DNA from: Paenibacillus bovis
Lineage (GTDB): Bacteria > Bacillota > Bacilli > Bacillales > Bacillaceae_C
Reading direction: 5' to 3'
DNA: 64,000 nucleotides
Assembly: GCA_007679095.1 (NCBI GenBank)
Contig: VEFU01000012.1
Location: forward strand, 1-64,000
In this document: positions 39,414-49,480 of the stretch, piece by piece
How positions within the stretch are numbered: position 1 is the stretch's first letter
Layout of the letters: the number at the start of each line of letters is the position of its first letter
Made by a program: the position numbers and the translations under genes
Notes under the pieces: generated by a model
Seen by the model: the letters and a program-made list of their open reading frames with translations, nothing else
Told to the model about the DNA's origin: nothing
Databases searched by the model: none

Positions 39414-40125
39414 TTATCTCCACCTCTTTAACTTTTGCTTGAACAACAGAAAGTGGATGCCTTACAAGGAATTGAATAATTAATGCAAGTAGTCCTGGAG
39501 CAACAATAAATAGAATAGATGGAAACATAAAAAACATAATTCCCACTAATATAGTTGCAACTAAGATTAATAGAGTTACTTTAAATTCCTTTAATGAGAA
39601 ATATAGTGCTAATCTAAATGTATCTTTCGTGCTTAAATAATACTTTGATATTAAAGGGAAGATATAAAAGTTCGCACATAATAAAAATGCGGTTAATAAA
39701 AATATAGGAAATATTAAGAACTCCGCCGTACCAGTTTGGATAATAATATAGTAATTTACCATTGCCAGCGTTAAGAAGAAAAGTACAATACTCCACGCTA
39801 ATATAGATTTCCCGAAATTTCTACGGTAACCTCGGAAGAAATCTGAAACAACCGCAACATCTGAACGCTTAATGACTTTATCCATAACTGTAAAGAGAGC
39901 AGTAAATGAAGGGCCCATTGGCAACGATGCGATTGCAAGTGCCATGAAGATAATAAAGACTGGAATTGCTTTTTGTTGTAATGCTGCAACAGAAACAAAT
40001 AGGATAAAGGCAAAGGCAATATTAGTAACAATAAATAGAATGCTAGACATTAATATCCAGTATATGTAGTTAACGACTGTATACAGTTGGCCATCAACAA
40101 AGTCTTTATTCTCATTTACTCTCAT
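39406..40125 (-). CDS. YesL/DUF624 family membrane protein
   Basis: About 239 residues with five or six membrane helices and the DUF624 region SLPMGPSFTALFTVMDKVIKR, then FFRGYRRNFGKS. YesL proteins accompany sugar importer operons in Bacillus but have no established role. GGAG stands 8 bases before the ATG at 40125, better than the GTG three codons upstream. It overlaps the ATPase gene, tying the sugar genes to the Gld-like unit. Confidence 0.85.
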   Translation of the reverse strand: MRVNENKDFVDGQLYTVVNYIYWILMSSILFIVTNIAFAFILFVSVAALQQKAIPVFIIFMALAIASLPMGPSFTALFTVMDKVIKRSDVAVVSDFFRGYRRNFGKSILAWSIVLFFLTLAMVNYYIIIQTGTAEFLIFPIFLLTAFLLCANFYIFPLISKYYLSTKDTFRLALYFSLKEFKVTLLILVATILVGIMFFMFPSILFIVAPGLLALIIQFLVRHPLSVVQAKVKEVEING

Positions 40126-40176
40126 TGTTGTCACTCCAGTTTTGTTGTACTAGGGCCATTTCAAATGGCCCCATAT

Positions 40177-41238
40177 TTAAACTTTTAAATCCTCTAGTTT
40201 CCACTCATCTTGCCATTTGATCTCTATGTTACCATTTTCATCAATTTCTAGTGGTAACCATACATATGGTGACTTCCCTAATTCATCAGGTGTCCAGCGA
40301 TCTCCTATATATATAAACTTACCTGATTCTTCATTAATAGGTAATACAAATGTACTTTGTGATTGGAATGTTGTTTTGTCCACATCACCTACACATGGAT
40401 CACCTAAAACGATATAATCTCCTAATGGTGTATCTGCCACTGCATATTCTGCTTGGTTCGGCTTCCATCCAGTACAAGCAGATGTAATTACATAATACTT
40501 ATCTTTATACTTAAAAGGGGTAGGAGCTTCACGCATTTTTCTAATAAATTGTCGAGACCATACTTTCCCTAAGTCTTCCTTTGTACATTGTGGTCGGACT
40601 CTTTTATCTGTTTCTGGAAGATCAATCCATGTATACTCTGCATTAAGTCGGACAATATACATTGTCCAATTACCTTCGGACGAATAAAAAACGTAAGCAT
40701 CATTTACCCCGTCACCATTTGAATCAACATCATCTACAAAAATATGCATATCTCGGAATGAATTTCCTAGTTCTTTTTCATTCGTATGTTCATCAAAGCC
40801 CTCTTCTTGTTCAAACAGGACTGGTCGGTCATAGAATAAAAACTCGAAGGGACCGGTAGGATTATCACTAATTGCAACACCTGCACTTGAAAATGCATAC
40901 CCCGAGCGCTCAGCATGCATCCACATTACAAATTTCTTTGTTTTAGAATTAAAAATAACTTTTGGTCTTTCGACACGACCATTATTTTTCCCCTGCAACT
41001 CTTCAGGCATGTCCTCTTGTTTTAAAGCAACACCTTCATATTTCCAATTGTATAAATCACTAGAAGAATAGCAACTAACACCAACATTATTTAAATAACC
41101 ACTACTGTTATCTTCACCATACCAATAATAAGTCTCTTTATACTGAAGTATCCCGCCTCCATGAGCACTAATATGTTCGCCACGGTCATCTAACCATAAC
41201 TGTCCCGGTTTAAAACTTTCCAACTGCACTGTTTTCAT
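40177..41238 (-). CDS. Intracellular GH43_24-like exo-beta-1,3-galactanase
   Basis: A five-bladed propeller of about 353 residues with AHGGGIL and YYWYGED near the start, ERPKVIFN (E90), REAPTPFKYKDKYY (E237) and FQSQSTFVLP (Gln at 292/294). This trio matches GH43 subfamily 24, where one Glu is the acid and a Gln serves as base in place of the usual Asp. Those enzymes trim galactose from the beta-1,3-galactan backbone of type II arabinogalactan. No signal peptide, so it acts inside. The ATG at 41238 lies 9 bases from GGAAG. It sits between the binding protein and YesL genes of the long operon. Confidence 0.78.
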   Translation of the reverse strand: MKTVQLESFKPGQLWLDDRGEHISAHGGGILQYKETYYWYGEDNSSGYLNNVGVSCYSSSDLYNWKYEGVALKQEDMPEELQGKNNGRVERPKVIFNSKTKKFVMWMHAERSGYAFSSAGVAISDNPTGPFEFLFYDRPVLFEQEEGFDEHTNEKELGNSFRDMHIFVDDVDSNGDGVNDAYVFYSSEGNWTMYIVRLNAEYTWIDLPETDKRVRPQCTKEDLGKVWSRQFIRKMREAPTPFKYKDKYYVITSACTGWKPNQAEYAVADTPLGDYIVLGDPCVGDVDKTTFQSQSTFVLPINEESGKFIYIGDRWTPDELGKSPYVWLPLEIDENGNIEIKWQDEWKLEDLKV

Positions 41239-41305
41239 CGATTTCACTTCCTTTTTTTATTTAGGGATGTCACTTTGAAACATCCCTAAATTTGTTTAGT
41301 ATCAA

Positions 41306-42703
41306 TTATTCTTCATCGATTCCTAGATCAGCACCGTTCTTTTGGAAGTCTTCTAAAGCTGCTTGTATCTGTGGATCGATTGCTTCTAACCCAGTTTGAA
41401 CAGTTGTAGATCCAGAAGCTAATTCTCCAAAGAAGTTATTAAATATTGTATTTATGTTTTCAAAGCCACGAATTAAATTAGTCTTAGTAAAATCATTAAG
41501 CATTAATGCATATTCCACTGTTTGAGCATCTCCAGCAGATTGTTCAAAATCATTTATTAGCCAACGTTTCCAATCATCTTCACTACCTACATCAAGTATT
41601 GCATCCCAAATTGTTACTTTCTCTTTTGGACTTTCTACTGTTTGTAGCATAACTTCTAAAGCTGCTTCATAACCATATGAAACTGGGACATTATTGGAAG
41701 GTCCGGATGGGAATGGAACAAATCCGTATTCATCTTCCATTTTCCCTACGAAATAACTATTTGATACCCACCATTCCGCTGAAACCATTGCAATCATTCC
41801 ATTTGCGAAATCAGTATAACGGAAATCCCAATTTGCACCATCATACCAACCACGTTCAACAAATCCTTTATTTTGAGCATAGTTTTGATAGAATTCTAGG
41901 GCTTCAATTACTTTTGGATCATTCATATTTATTTCTATACCTGCATCGGTTTTTTGGATAGATTCATAACCATTACTATAAATTAATTTCCATGGTAAAT
42001 TCTCAGCAGCAAATCCATATATATCAGTCTCACCATCATTATTTGTGTCTTTCGTAGCTGCTTCGGCTATTTCTATCATCTTTTCCCATGTCCATTCATC
42101 ATTTTCATATACTTCATATAAATCAGGTAGGCCTAGCTGGTCAAATAATGTTTTATTCCACCAAATACCATCACGTGTATTAATACCATTCATTGAAAGT
42201 GAGTATTCTTTCCCTTTGTATTCACTTGCTTCTCGAGATGTTTGGTTCCATTTCACATCATCATAATCAATGATTCCTAAATCACTAACAGGGTATACTA
42301 TACCATTATCTACTAAATTAGGGTAAAACTGGGGTGTTAACATATAAACAATATCAGCAACTGGATCACCAGCTAGTGTAGTACGTATGTAGTTTCCTAC
42401 ATAGTCATCCCAGCCAATTTCAGTGACTTCAAAATTGAAGTTCCATTTTTTCTCTAATTCCTCAATTCGAGAACTCCATCTTTCATTAAATTCACTTGCA
42501 TTAGGGTCAATTTCCCTTAACCACGGGGCTCCCCACTTTAATGTCAATCCTTTAAAGTCATAGTCGGCTAACTCTTCCTCTACTACTTTATCTTTGTCCT
42601 TATCCTCTGGATCTTTCTGGTTATTCCCAGCTTCATCACTATTACATGCAGCTAAGAACAAAATAACACCTAACAAAGTAAGCAAGCGCAACAATCTTTT
42701 CAT
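41306..42703 (-). CDS. Sugar ABC transporter binding lipoprotein (CUT1)
   Basis: LFLAACN gives a lipobox with Cys near residue 20; a short acidic linker follows. The body is a family 1 binding protein with LKWGAPWLREIDPNA, YSLSMNGI and WWNKTLFDQLGLP. 465 residues is typical. AGGAGGACGGAAA precedes the ATG. It is separated from the permease genes upstream by a 157-base gap containing a hairpin, and is followed by the GH43_24-like gene, so a beta-galactan or arabinogalactan fragment is the likely ligand. Confidence 0.88.
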   Translation of the reverse strand: MKRLLRLLTLLGVILFLAACNSDEAGNNQKDPEDKDKDKVVEEELADYDFKGLTLKWGAPWLREIDPNASEFNERWSSRIEELEKKWNFNFEVTEIGWDDYVGNYIRTTLAGDPVADIVYMLTPQFYPNLVDNGIVYPVSDLGIIDYDDVKWNQTSREASEYKGKEYSLSMNGINTRDGIWWNKTLFDQLGLPDLYEVYENDEWTWEKMIEIAEAATKDTNNDGETDIYGFAAENLPWKLIYSNGYESIQKTDAGIEINMNDPKVIEALEFYQNYAQNKGFVERGWYDGANWDFRYTDFANGMIAMVSAEWWVSNSYFVGKMEDEYGFVPFPSGPSNNVPVSYGYEAALEVMLQTVESPKEKVTIWDAILDVGSEDDWKRWLINDFEQSAGDAQTVEYALMLNDFTKTNLIRGFENINTIFNNFFGELASGSTTVQTGLEAIDPQIQAALEDFQKNGADLGIDEE

Positions 42704-42825
42704 TTTCCGTCCTCCTTTTTAATAGGTACTACATGGAACAAAAGTAGACAAACCCCCAAATAGAAAACTAGAATGTTAACTTTGAAAACCTTACACCCAC
42801 CCCCCAATTGAATAATCATTCTATA

Positions 42826-42858
42826 TTTTAAAAATGATTGCTTTAATCATTTTTAAAA
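42826..42858. terminator. Perfect 14-bp hairpin after the permease pair
   Basis: TTTTAAAAATGATT and AATCATTTTTAAAA form a perfect 14-bp stem with a five-base loop, immediately after the permease stop at 42861. It is AT-only at the base, so it is a weak terminator or an RNA processing stem that separates binding-protein levels from permease levels. A further promoter in 42704-42825 is possible. Confidence 0.6.
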
Positions 42859-42860
42859 CC

Positions 42861-43850
42861 TTAGCCAACAATACCAGAGCGCTCTATGCTTTCTACAAAA
42901 TAGCGTTGAGCAAATAAATAAATAATAAATAGAGGGGCTATCACCAGTACTGTACCAGTATTATTCATCATCGATGTAAGTGCTGGGCTTACAAAGGTTA
43001 ATTCGTTTGAAAATATATTGGCTGATAATGACCCAAGAGCCCCCGCCATTACTTTATAATCAGACAAATATAATCCTGTATAGAAACTATCTGTCCATTG
43101 CCAAACAAAACTAAATAAGAAAATTGTAACAAGCATCGGCACAGCACTTGGAAGCATTATTTTATAGAATGTTTTAAATGCACCCGATCCATCAATGTAT
43201 GCTGCTTCTTCAAGCTCAAGCGGCATGCCTTTAAAATATTGGCGCATCATAAAAATATATAGCCCATTTTTAAATCCCATTGCGGTTATTGATGTTAATA
43301 GGAAAGGCCATACACTATCTAATAAATTCAGCCCAGCTTTACCAGTAATTGTTTCAAACAAACCAAAAACATCAAAAAAACGAAAGTGTAAAAACAGTGG
43401 TAACATCAATGTTTGGGGTGGAACAAGTAAGCACAAAATTACAAACATGAATATGAGATTTTTAAATGGAAATTTAAATCTAGCAAACCCATAACCTACA
43501 ATTGTACAGGATGCTAATTGTAAAAGACTGGCCATCAAAGAAAGGCCAAGTGTTCTTAAAAAAGTAGGAACATAATCCATACCTTCAAGTGCAACTAAAT
43601 AATTTTCAAAGGTAATATTATTTGGAATGTATACTACGGTTGCATCGTATAAATCAGCCTCTTCCATTAAGGAAACAGTAAACTTTGTGAACAATGGTTG
43701 TAATATAATGAAGCAAATCCCAAAGATTAGTACCATCCTTACGAAGGACCATAATAGATTTCCGCCTTTTTTCGCCACCACTTGTTTCTTATCCACGGCC
43801 GGCATGACCAAGAAATTTCTTACTGCATTTTTTTTGGCTGTTAAATCCAT
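42861..43850 (-). CDS. CUT1 ABC transporter permease (MalG-like)
   Basis: About 329 residues with an unusually long cytoplasmic N-terminus (about 35 residues), six membrane helices, the EAA loop (EEAAYIDGS) near residue 220 and the ending ESIERSGIVG. AGAGGTG precedes the ATG at 43850; a longer frame would run into the upstream permease gene. It starts 11 bases after that gene. Confidence 0.9.
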   Translation of the reverse strand: MDLTAKKNAVRNFLVMPAVDKKQVVAKKGGNLLWSFVRMVLIFGICFIILQPLFTKFTVSLMEEADLYDATVVYIPNNITFENYLVALEGMDYVPTFLRTLGLSLMASLLQLASCTIVGYGFARFKFPFKNLIFMFVILCLLVPPQTLMLPLFLHFRFFDVFGLFETITGKAGLNLLDSVWPFLLTSITAMGFKNGLYIFMMRQYFKGMPLELEEAAYIDGSGAFKTFYKIMLPSAVPMLVTIFLFSFVWQWTDSFYTGLYLSDYKVMAGALGSLSANIFSNELTFVSPALTSMMNNTGTVLVIAPLFIIYLFAQRYFVESIERSGIVG

Positions 43851-43861
43851 AACGACACCTC

Positions 43862-44800
43862 TTAATGTTGGTATTTCGCAATTAATTTCATTAGTATTCC
43901 TGACATCACGGCCAAGATGATTGCTATTGACACAAAGTAGATCCATGCCATGGCAGAACCAAAACCAAATTGAGACTTACTAAAAATAGTAGATTGTATC
44001 GTCTGCATCATTTGATTATCTGGACTAGTAAATGTGTTAATTACTGTATATACCATGTTTACTAGAATTAACGGGCTAATCATTGGAAAGGTAATTTTCC
44101 AAAAGTTTTCCCAACCAGTTGCTCCATCCATTGTTGATGCTTCATATAAAGCCTTTGGAATCGATTGCAACCCTGCCAAAAAGATTAGAATCTGTACACC
44201 TGAAGCAATGACAATTTCATAGATTTGATCAACAGCAAGTACTAAGAAATTAATAATTGGTAGTGGCATATTAATTGAAAATAACAATTGTCTGAATTGC
44301 AAGAATTGCATTCCTTTATTATTACTTTCCAATTCTTCTTCTGCAACTTGTTGTGCGGAATTAAGCAATAAGTCAGAACTTTCCATAGAAATAATTATTC
44401 CGGATGTTAAAATAACAGGTAAAAAGAATACAGACCTTGCAAATCCTCTTCCCTTAAACTTTTGATGTAATAGAGTTGCAGCAAAGAAACTAAAAATGAT
44501 AACTACAGGAACTTTTGATACCATTTGAAGTATTGTAGTTATTAGGGAAGGGACGAAGTTAGGATCCACTCTTAATACTTGATTGAAATTGGCAAAACCA
44601 ACATTACTTAAAGTGAATCCACTGCCTGTCACCTTTAAATTACTAAAACTAAATGTTAGTGATTGAATTAATGGTGTGATGAAAAAGAAAATAAAACCAA
44701 TAAGGAAAGGTGAAATAAATAGAAATCCCAATCCTGCACGTTGCTGCGATAGAGTAAGACCGCCTATTAATTTTCTTTTCGTTTTTACATTAGCGTTCAT
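43862..44800 (-). CDS. CUT1 ABC transporter permease (MalF-like)
   Basis: About 312 residues, cytoplasmic N-terminus, six membrane helices, and an EAA loop (YEASTMDGA) near residue 200. An extended extracellular loop (about 140-180) has ELESNNKGMQFLQF, longer than usual. AAGGAG is better spaced for the ATG at 44800 than for the one at 44809, which overlaps the DUF5696 stop. The overlap shows co-translation with the DUF5696 gene. Confidence 0.88.
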   Translation of the reverse strand: MNANVKTKRKLIGGLTLSQQRAGLGFLFISPFLIGFIFFFITPLIQSLTFSFSNLKVTGSGFTLSNVGFANFNQVLRVDPNFVPSLITTILQMVSKVPVVIIFSFFAATLLHQKFKGRGFARSVFFLPVILTSGIIISMESSDLLLNSAQQVAEEELESNNKGMQFLQFRQLLFSINMPLPIINFLVLAVDQIYEIVIASGVQILIFLAGLQSIPKALYEASTMDGATGWENFWKITFPMISPLILVNMVYTVINTFTSPDNQMMQTIQSTIFSKSQFGFGSAMAWIYFVSIAIILAVMSGILMKLIAKYQH

Positions 44801-44805
44801 ATTAT

Positions 44806-47346
44806 TCATGCTCCTTGCACCTTAACGGAAAAGTCATTCGCTTTAACAGTAATACCCTCATACTGAATATCCTTGTCCGAATAATTAACGTACACTTTAA
44901 CATCCTCGTACGTAACTTCATAAAGTTCTTTCATCACCCGTTTATGGTCTGTAATTTCTTTACCTCGAACCGGTTGTAATGCGGTATTAATTCGTTTATA
45001 CAACGAAACTGCTTCATCGTACCAATTTGCGTAGTTTACTGAGTATAAGTGTTCAAAGTCTGTTTCTTTTAGAATAGAATTATCAGCATAAATCCACTCA
45101 AAGTATAAACCAGCTCCTGTTTCAATAGATTTTAGTAATTCATATGTGTAATCATCTGCTAAATTTAAAGGAGCGCCTGCATAGTTAACATATCCATGTA
45201 AGACAAGTTGATAAAATGGTATTGTCTCATCCAAAATCAAGTACTGGTTAGAATCCATTGGGACATTCACAATATCATTCGTGTAAGCAAAAGCATAAGC
45301 ATTAGAGTTATTACCTAACATTTTCATGGAAGCATCACTAAACTTTCGCATTGCTGCTTCAATTTTTTCCAGACTTTCTTGTCTGCCAATTGATTTTTTC
45401 TTAGAAAAGTCGGATGCTACCGTGGAAGTTATAGTACGTAAGGAGATATTGTTAATACTTTTCCCTTCAGCTTCTTCTATAAAATTATCTACAAGTTCAC
45501 CAAGTTCTCTAGTATTTAAAAGAAATTTCGATTTTGCATTAGGTGAATCTCTCCCTGTTACTTTCTGTGTTAGGTCATCTCCAGCTATCTCTACTAAACT
45601 ATTGTCAAAGAATCGTGCACTATCCTTACTAGTAGAAAATCCATCGAATAATCTATCATCATATATATAGCCGAAGTCCGCATCAAAGAAAATCGGAATG
45701 TTTGATTCCTTCATTTTGTTTAGAAATTCTTTTTGTTTAAATCCTTTATCGACACCTTTTAGTAAACGTATTTTATTTGGGAAGTAATGATTTAAACCAC
45801 CGTTAAACCAACCACTATATTTCACTCTCAGGTTTTGTATCCCATCTTTTTGTAAAGAATCAACCATACTATTTGCTTGTTCGTACGTTGTAAGAATCTC
45901 TGTTCCTTGATAGGGAATTCCGATAAACCGTTTTGTAACATTAATTCCACCTATAAGGCCAAGGTAGAATGGAAGATCCTCAGTTGTAGAACTCTTTTCT
46001 TTTAAAATATCATTATCAATTAAATATTGTTGATATGAATTAGCCATCCCAACATAAGTAGCTTCCTCTTTCGGTAGAAATCTATATCGAACTTGGTATG
46101 CACCTTGATATGGCTTTTTTTGGTAGAGCTGTAGTATCCCTGTACCTGTCATACTTTCAAGTGAACTTTCTCCATTTGGCAAGTAGTTAAATTCACTAAA
46201 TACACGATTATATGAATTAGTTTTTCCGCTAACATCACCGTAAACACTTGCATACGCCTCTGCTTCCTCCACAATTGCTAGCATTGCTTTTTCTTCTTTT
46301 TTAATTCCAAAAACAGGTATACGTGCTGATAGCTCTTTATCCTTATTCGAAATCGTGTCATAAGTTAACGTTTCATCATCACCATATATTCTTGATACAT
46401 ACGTAGTTGATTTTGTTTTTCCATTATTTAAATAAATCAATGCTCCTGACCCATCTGGTACAAAAATATAACCTTCATCTTCTAATCCTGCGGCACCAAA
46501 GAATTCTAGAAACTTTATATTTGTTAATGGATAATCACTTACATACTCGACCTTATCAACCAATAATCGTGCGATGAAATTATCTTTATCAAGTTTATAT
46601 TCTACTGGAATTGTAAATACTGCTCCACCAACTCCTTCTACACCATTCTCCTCATTATCCTTGTAGTAATCTTGAAGTGTATACCCTGCTTCTTCTAAGT
46701 ATTTTGCTGCATCCTTTTGTTTAAAGGTCGCACTTGCTGTTCGAAGTATATACTTACCTTCATCTTCATCACGCTTGTAAATGGATTCTACTAGGTTTTT
46801 TTCTTCATCATCCATTGCATTTAAGAATGGCTCCATACGTTCTATTGTGATAATTTGTGGAATCATATTTCCTTTTACTTCTTCTCCAAGCTTATAAGTT
46901 ACACGGACACCATCATCAATTACTTCCATAGTAGCTTGTTCAAGCGCAACACTATCCGTATAAGAATTCATACTACTTTCTTGGACTTTTTGGTTATAGT
47001 AACGTATGGATAATTGAGATTTTAGTTGATCAGCGCTGACACCGGTTGCAATTGTGTCATTCTCCTTATCTGGTGGATTTGAATACCATACATCACCACT
47101 TGACTTAACAACAACAGCAAACTCAAATGTCTCTTTATCCATATAGAAAACTAAATCATCATTCTCAAGCACTATATTCATATTTGTATTTTCAACAAGT
47201 TCAACAATTTGATCCACTTGTTCTACCTCTTTCTGAACAAGCTTATTAGTATCATTTTCTTCATTTGCAATCCCTGGAGAACTTGGGATAATTAGCGTAG
47301 TTACAATCAATACGACAGAAAGGAAAATGCCGATATATCTTCTCAC
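44806..47346 (-). CDS. Secreted DUF5696 protein, glycosidase-like
   Basis: A signal peptide (about 1-27, SPGIANEE) leads to an extracellular ~820-residue protein. The first third is beta-rich (YMDKETFEFAVVVKSSGDVWYSNPP); the middle looks like a TIM barrel (LRVKYSGWFNGG, IPIFFDADFGYIYDD); the C-terminus is a beta domain with VYVNYSDKDI, a wording common at the end of glycosidases. I recognise the DUF5696 type; no activity is known to me. GTG start with GGGAGGG. It lies between the Yip1 gene and a permease, so a role in substrate processing at the surface is plausible. Confidence 0.72.
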   Translation of the reverse strand: MRRYIGIFLSVVLIVTTLIIPSSPGIANEENDTNKLVQKEVEQVDQIVELVENTNMNIVLENDDLVFYMDKETFEFAVVVKSSGDVWYSNPPDKENDTIATGVSADQLKSQLSIRYYNQKVQESSMNSYTDSVALEQATMEVIDDGVRVTYKLGEEVKGNMIPQIITIERMEPFLNAMDDEEKNLVESIYKRDEDEGKYILRTASATFKQKDAAKYLEEAGYTLQDYYKDNEENGVEGVGGAVFTIPVEYKLDKDNFIARLLVDKVEYVSDYPLTNIKFLEFFGAAGLEDEGYIFVPDGSGALIYLNNGKTKSTTYVSRIYGDDETLTYDTISNKDKELSARIPVFGIKKEEKAMLAIVEEAEAYASVYGDVSGKTNSYNRVFSEFNYLPNGESSLESMTGTGILQLYQKKPYQGAYQVRYRFLPKEEATYVGMANSYQQYLIDNDILKEKSSTTEDLPFYLGLIGGINVTKRFIGIPYQGTEILTTYEQANSMVDSLQKDGIQNLRVKYSGWFNGGLNHYFPNKIRLLKGVDKGFKQKEFLNKMKESNIPIFFDADFGYIYDDRLFDGFSTSKDSARFFDNSLVEIAGDDLTQKVTGRDSPNAKSKFLLNTRELGELVDNFIEEAEGKSINNISLRTITSTVASDFSKKKSIGRQESLEKIEAAMRKFSDASMKMLGNNSNAYAFAYTNDIVNVPMDSNQYLILDETIPFYQLVLHGYVNYAGAPLNLADDYTYELLKSIETGAGLYFEWIYADNSILKETDFEHLYSVNYANWYDEAVSLYKRINTALQPVRGKEITDHKRVMKELYEVTYEDVKVYVNYSDKDIQYEGITVKANDFSVKVQGA

Positions 47347-47361
47347 TTCATTCCCTCCCTT

Positions 47362-47988
47362 CTAAAATTTAAATACGATTTCTTTGTATATGACATAGAA
47401 GAACCCAATAATTTGTTGAATTACACTTGTAAATAATAGACCTAGAAAAATCATTACTGCCATACTTATTAAAATCCCCAGAACTGTAAGTAATGTTTTC
47501 TTTAATGAATAATCATGTGTAACCATCGTGCCAAGTACTAATAAACCTGCAGACCATAAAATAGATATAGAAGCGAAAAAATAGTAAAATGCTCCTTCTT
47601 CTAAATTAATTAAATAGCTTAATAGAATTAATGGAGTATTGATTATTATAAGTGGTGTCAGAGCATAAGATGTTGCAATTACTATATCTTTAAATGTTCC
47701 TTCACCATCAGCTAAAGTTGTTAAACACCAATTTGCAATACACCACAGTAAAAATGGTAATAGAACACTTACTATTTCTAGTACTATATTTAGTTCGTTT
47801 AAATTATTTAAGTTAAACAAAAATGCTGTATATTGTCTTTGCAAAATATAAACGAGAATTAAACTAAACATTATTGTAAGAGCTGCTCCAAGTGATCCAC
47901 GTTTCTCTCGTTTTAAATCCCAAAAACCATCGAAAGGATGAAAAATGACATAAAGGCTATAATGAAGCTTATTTAAGTAAGTATTCAT
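47362..47988 (-). CDS. Yip1-family membrane protein
   Basis: 208 residues, five or six membrane helices, opening with LYVIFHPFDGFWDLKREKRGS, the start pattern of bacterial Yip1 (PF04893) proteins. Function unknown; bacterial members occur beside transport and secretion genes. It overlaps the NHL-TPR gene by 20 bases, so the two are coupled, and lies 15 bases before the DUF5696 gene. Confidence 0.78.
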   Translation of the reverse strand: MNTYLNKLHYSLYVIFHPFDGFWDLKREKRGSLGAALTIMFSLILVYILQRQYTAFLFNLNNLNELNIVLEIVSVLLPFLLWCIANWCLTTLADGEGTFKDIVIATSYALTPLIIINTPLILLSYLINLEEGAFYYFFASISILWSAGLLVLGTMVTHDYSLKKTLLTVLGILISMAVMIFLGLLFTSVIQQIIGFFYVIYKEIVFKF

Positions 47989-49468
47989 TTGTAGCTTTCC
48001 TCCTTATACTTTCCCGGTTCTTGCGATAACGCTTTAACATGAACCTCGCAAATATGAAAATAATGAATGTTATAATTAAACCAGTAACGATAGCTCCAAA
48101 TTTATCAGCCAAAAATTCTCGTCGATAGAATGTGAATGCTTTACTATAATATTTGCGGTTGTTTGCAAGATCGAAGTACTCCATAGCTTTTTTATATTCA
48201 CCGTTTCTTAATAACACTCGACCTAACCCGATATAGGCCATGTCGGAATTAGCATTAAACTTTAATACTTCCTCCCATTTATTAGCTGCTTCATTGTATT
48301 TACCCTCATAGTGAAGGCGAACTGCATCATTTACTAGTGCACCGTATTTTGACATTTTGAAGGAAATAATCGCATTTTTTCCAGAGTCTAGTACAAATAA
48401 AGTATCCTTATATTGAGCGACGGAGACCGCATTTGTAAAGTTACCTTTCCGATCTCCATTACTGCCAAATACATACAGTAAATTCCCGTCATAATCATAA
48501 GTAAAAAGCTTACCATTCGCACCATCAAGAGCAGTATAGAGTTTGTAGTCTGTAACAGTGATATCATTAAAACGAGTTATTTTCCCATCAGTTTTGAAGA
48601 AATAATCTCCTACCGGTGAACCATATCCGAAATCACGTAGAACATTTTTACCTGTCGGATTTAATCTTCTAATTACATCAATACCGTAATCTTCAACCTT
48701 CACATTTCCCATCGTTACATAAATAAATTCTTCATTATCAAGAAAGAGGTTATTATACTCCGTCGGTATAACTAGCTCCATCCTTGCCAACTGTTCCTTC
48801 GTAGCAAAGTAGCGACGCCAAATAGATGTAATTGGATTAACAGAAACTTCACTTGCCCCCATAAACCCCTGGAATGTTCCATCTGGATTAAGTTCAACTA
48901 TCCCAGAATTTATCCCTATTGCTAATGCATAAATTCTTCCTGCATCATCCACGACTACTTTCGTTGGTCGAAAGGAGGTTGCATCTGTAATTAGATCTGT
49001 TTCTGGTCTATTAATAGTACGAATAAATTGCTTATTTGCATCAAATTCAATAATTCTCTCATTCTCTGTATCTGCCACAAATAACCTATTGTCTTTAGTT
49101 ACATATATCCCTTTCGGTTGGTTGAATGTATCCCCATTGTGAAATGTTGTTATCTCATCTACAAACTCCATATCCTGATTGAACCAAACAATGCGATTAT
49201 TGTTTGTATCTGCGATATACATATAACCATTATCTGCAATAAAAAGATCACTTGGTGCGTTTAAATCTGTAGTCCCCATCGATGAACCTGTTGATTCTTT
49301 ATCTGGCAAATAAGCATGTGGGCTTCTGACAATATCTAACCAAAAATTATACGTATAACTCTCATATGGAACACTAGCTTTAACATTTGTAGGTTGCAAA
49401 CTAGCGAAAAGGAGTACCATTATAAGCAATCCACAAAAAACTATTTTTTTATTAATAGTTTCCATCAT
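47969..49468 (-). CDS. NHL-repeat and TPR protein with C-terminal anchor
   Basis: A signal peptide (about 1-31, TNVKAS) precedes an extracellular propeller with NHL repeats such as DNGYMYIADTNNNRIVWF and DNRLFVADTENERIIEF (about residues 75-350), then two TPR-like helical repeats (YEGKYNEAANKWEEVL, RNGEYKKAMEYFDLA; about 375-435), and one membrane helix near 460-480 with an Arg/Lys-rich tail. So the propeller and TPR face outside. The fold suggests a binding or scaffold role rather than catalysis. GGGAGG precedes the ATG pair. It follows the second importer's permeases by 12 bases. Confidence 0.82.
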   Translation of the reverse strand: MMETINKKIVFCGLLIMVLLFASLQPTNVKASVPYESYTYNFWLDIVRSPHAYLPDKESTGSSMGTTDLNAPSDLFIADNGYMYIADTNNNRIVWFNQDMEFVDEITTFHNGDTFNQPKGIYVTKDNRLFVADTENERIIEFDANKQFIRTINRPETDLITDATSFRPTKVVVDDAGRIYALAIGINSGIVELNPDGTFQGFMGASEVSVNPITSIWRRYFATKEQLARMELVIPTEYNNLFLDNEEFIYVTMGNVKVEDYGIDVIRRLNPTGKNVLRDFGYGSPVGDYFFKTDGKITRFNDITVTDYKLYTALDGANGKLFTYDYDGNLLYVFGSNGDRKGNFTNAVSVAQYKDTLFVLDSGKNAIISFKMSKYGALVNDAVRLHYEGKYNEAANKWEEVLKFNANSDMAYIGLGRVLLRNGEYKKAMEYFDLANNRKYYSKAFTFYRREFLADKFGAIVTGLIITFIIFIFARFMLKRYRKNRESIRRKATNEYLLK

Positions 49469-49480
49469 TCGACCTCCCTT

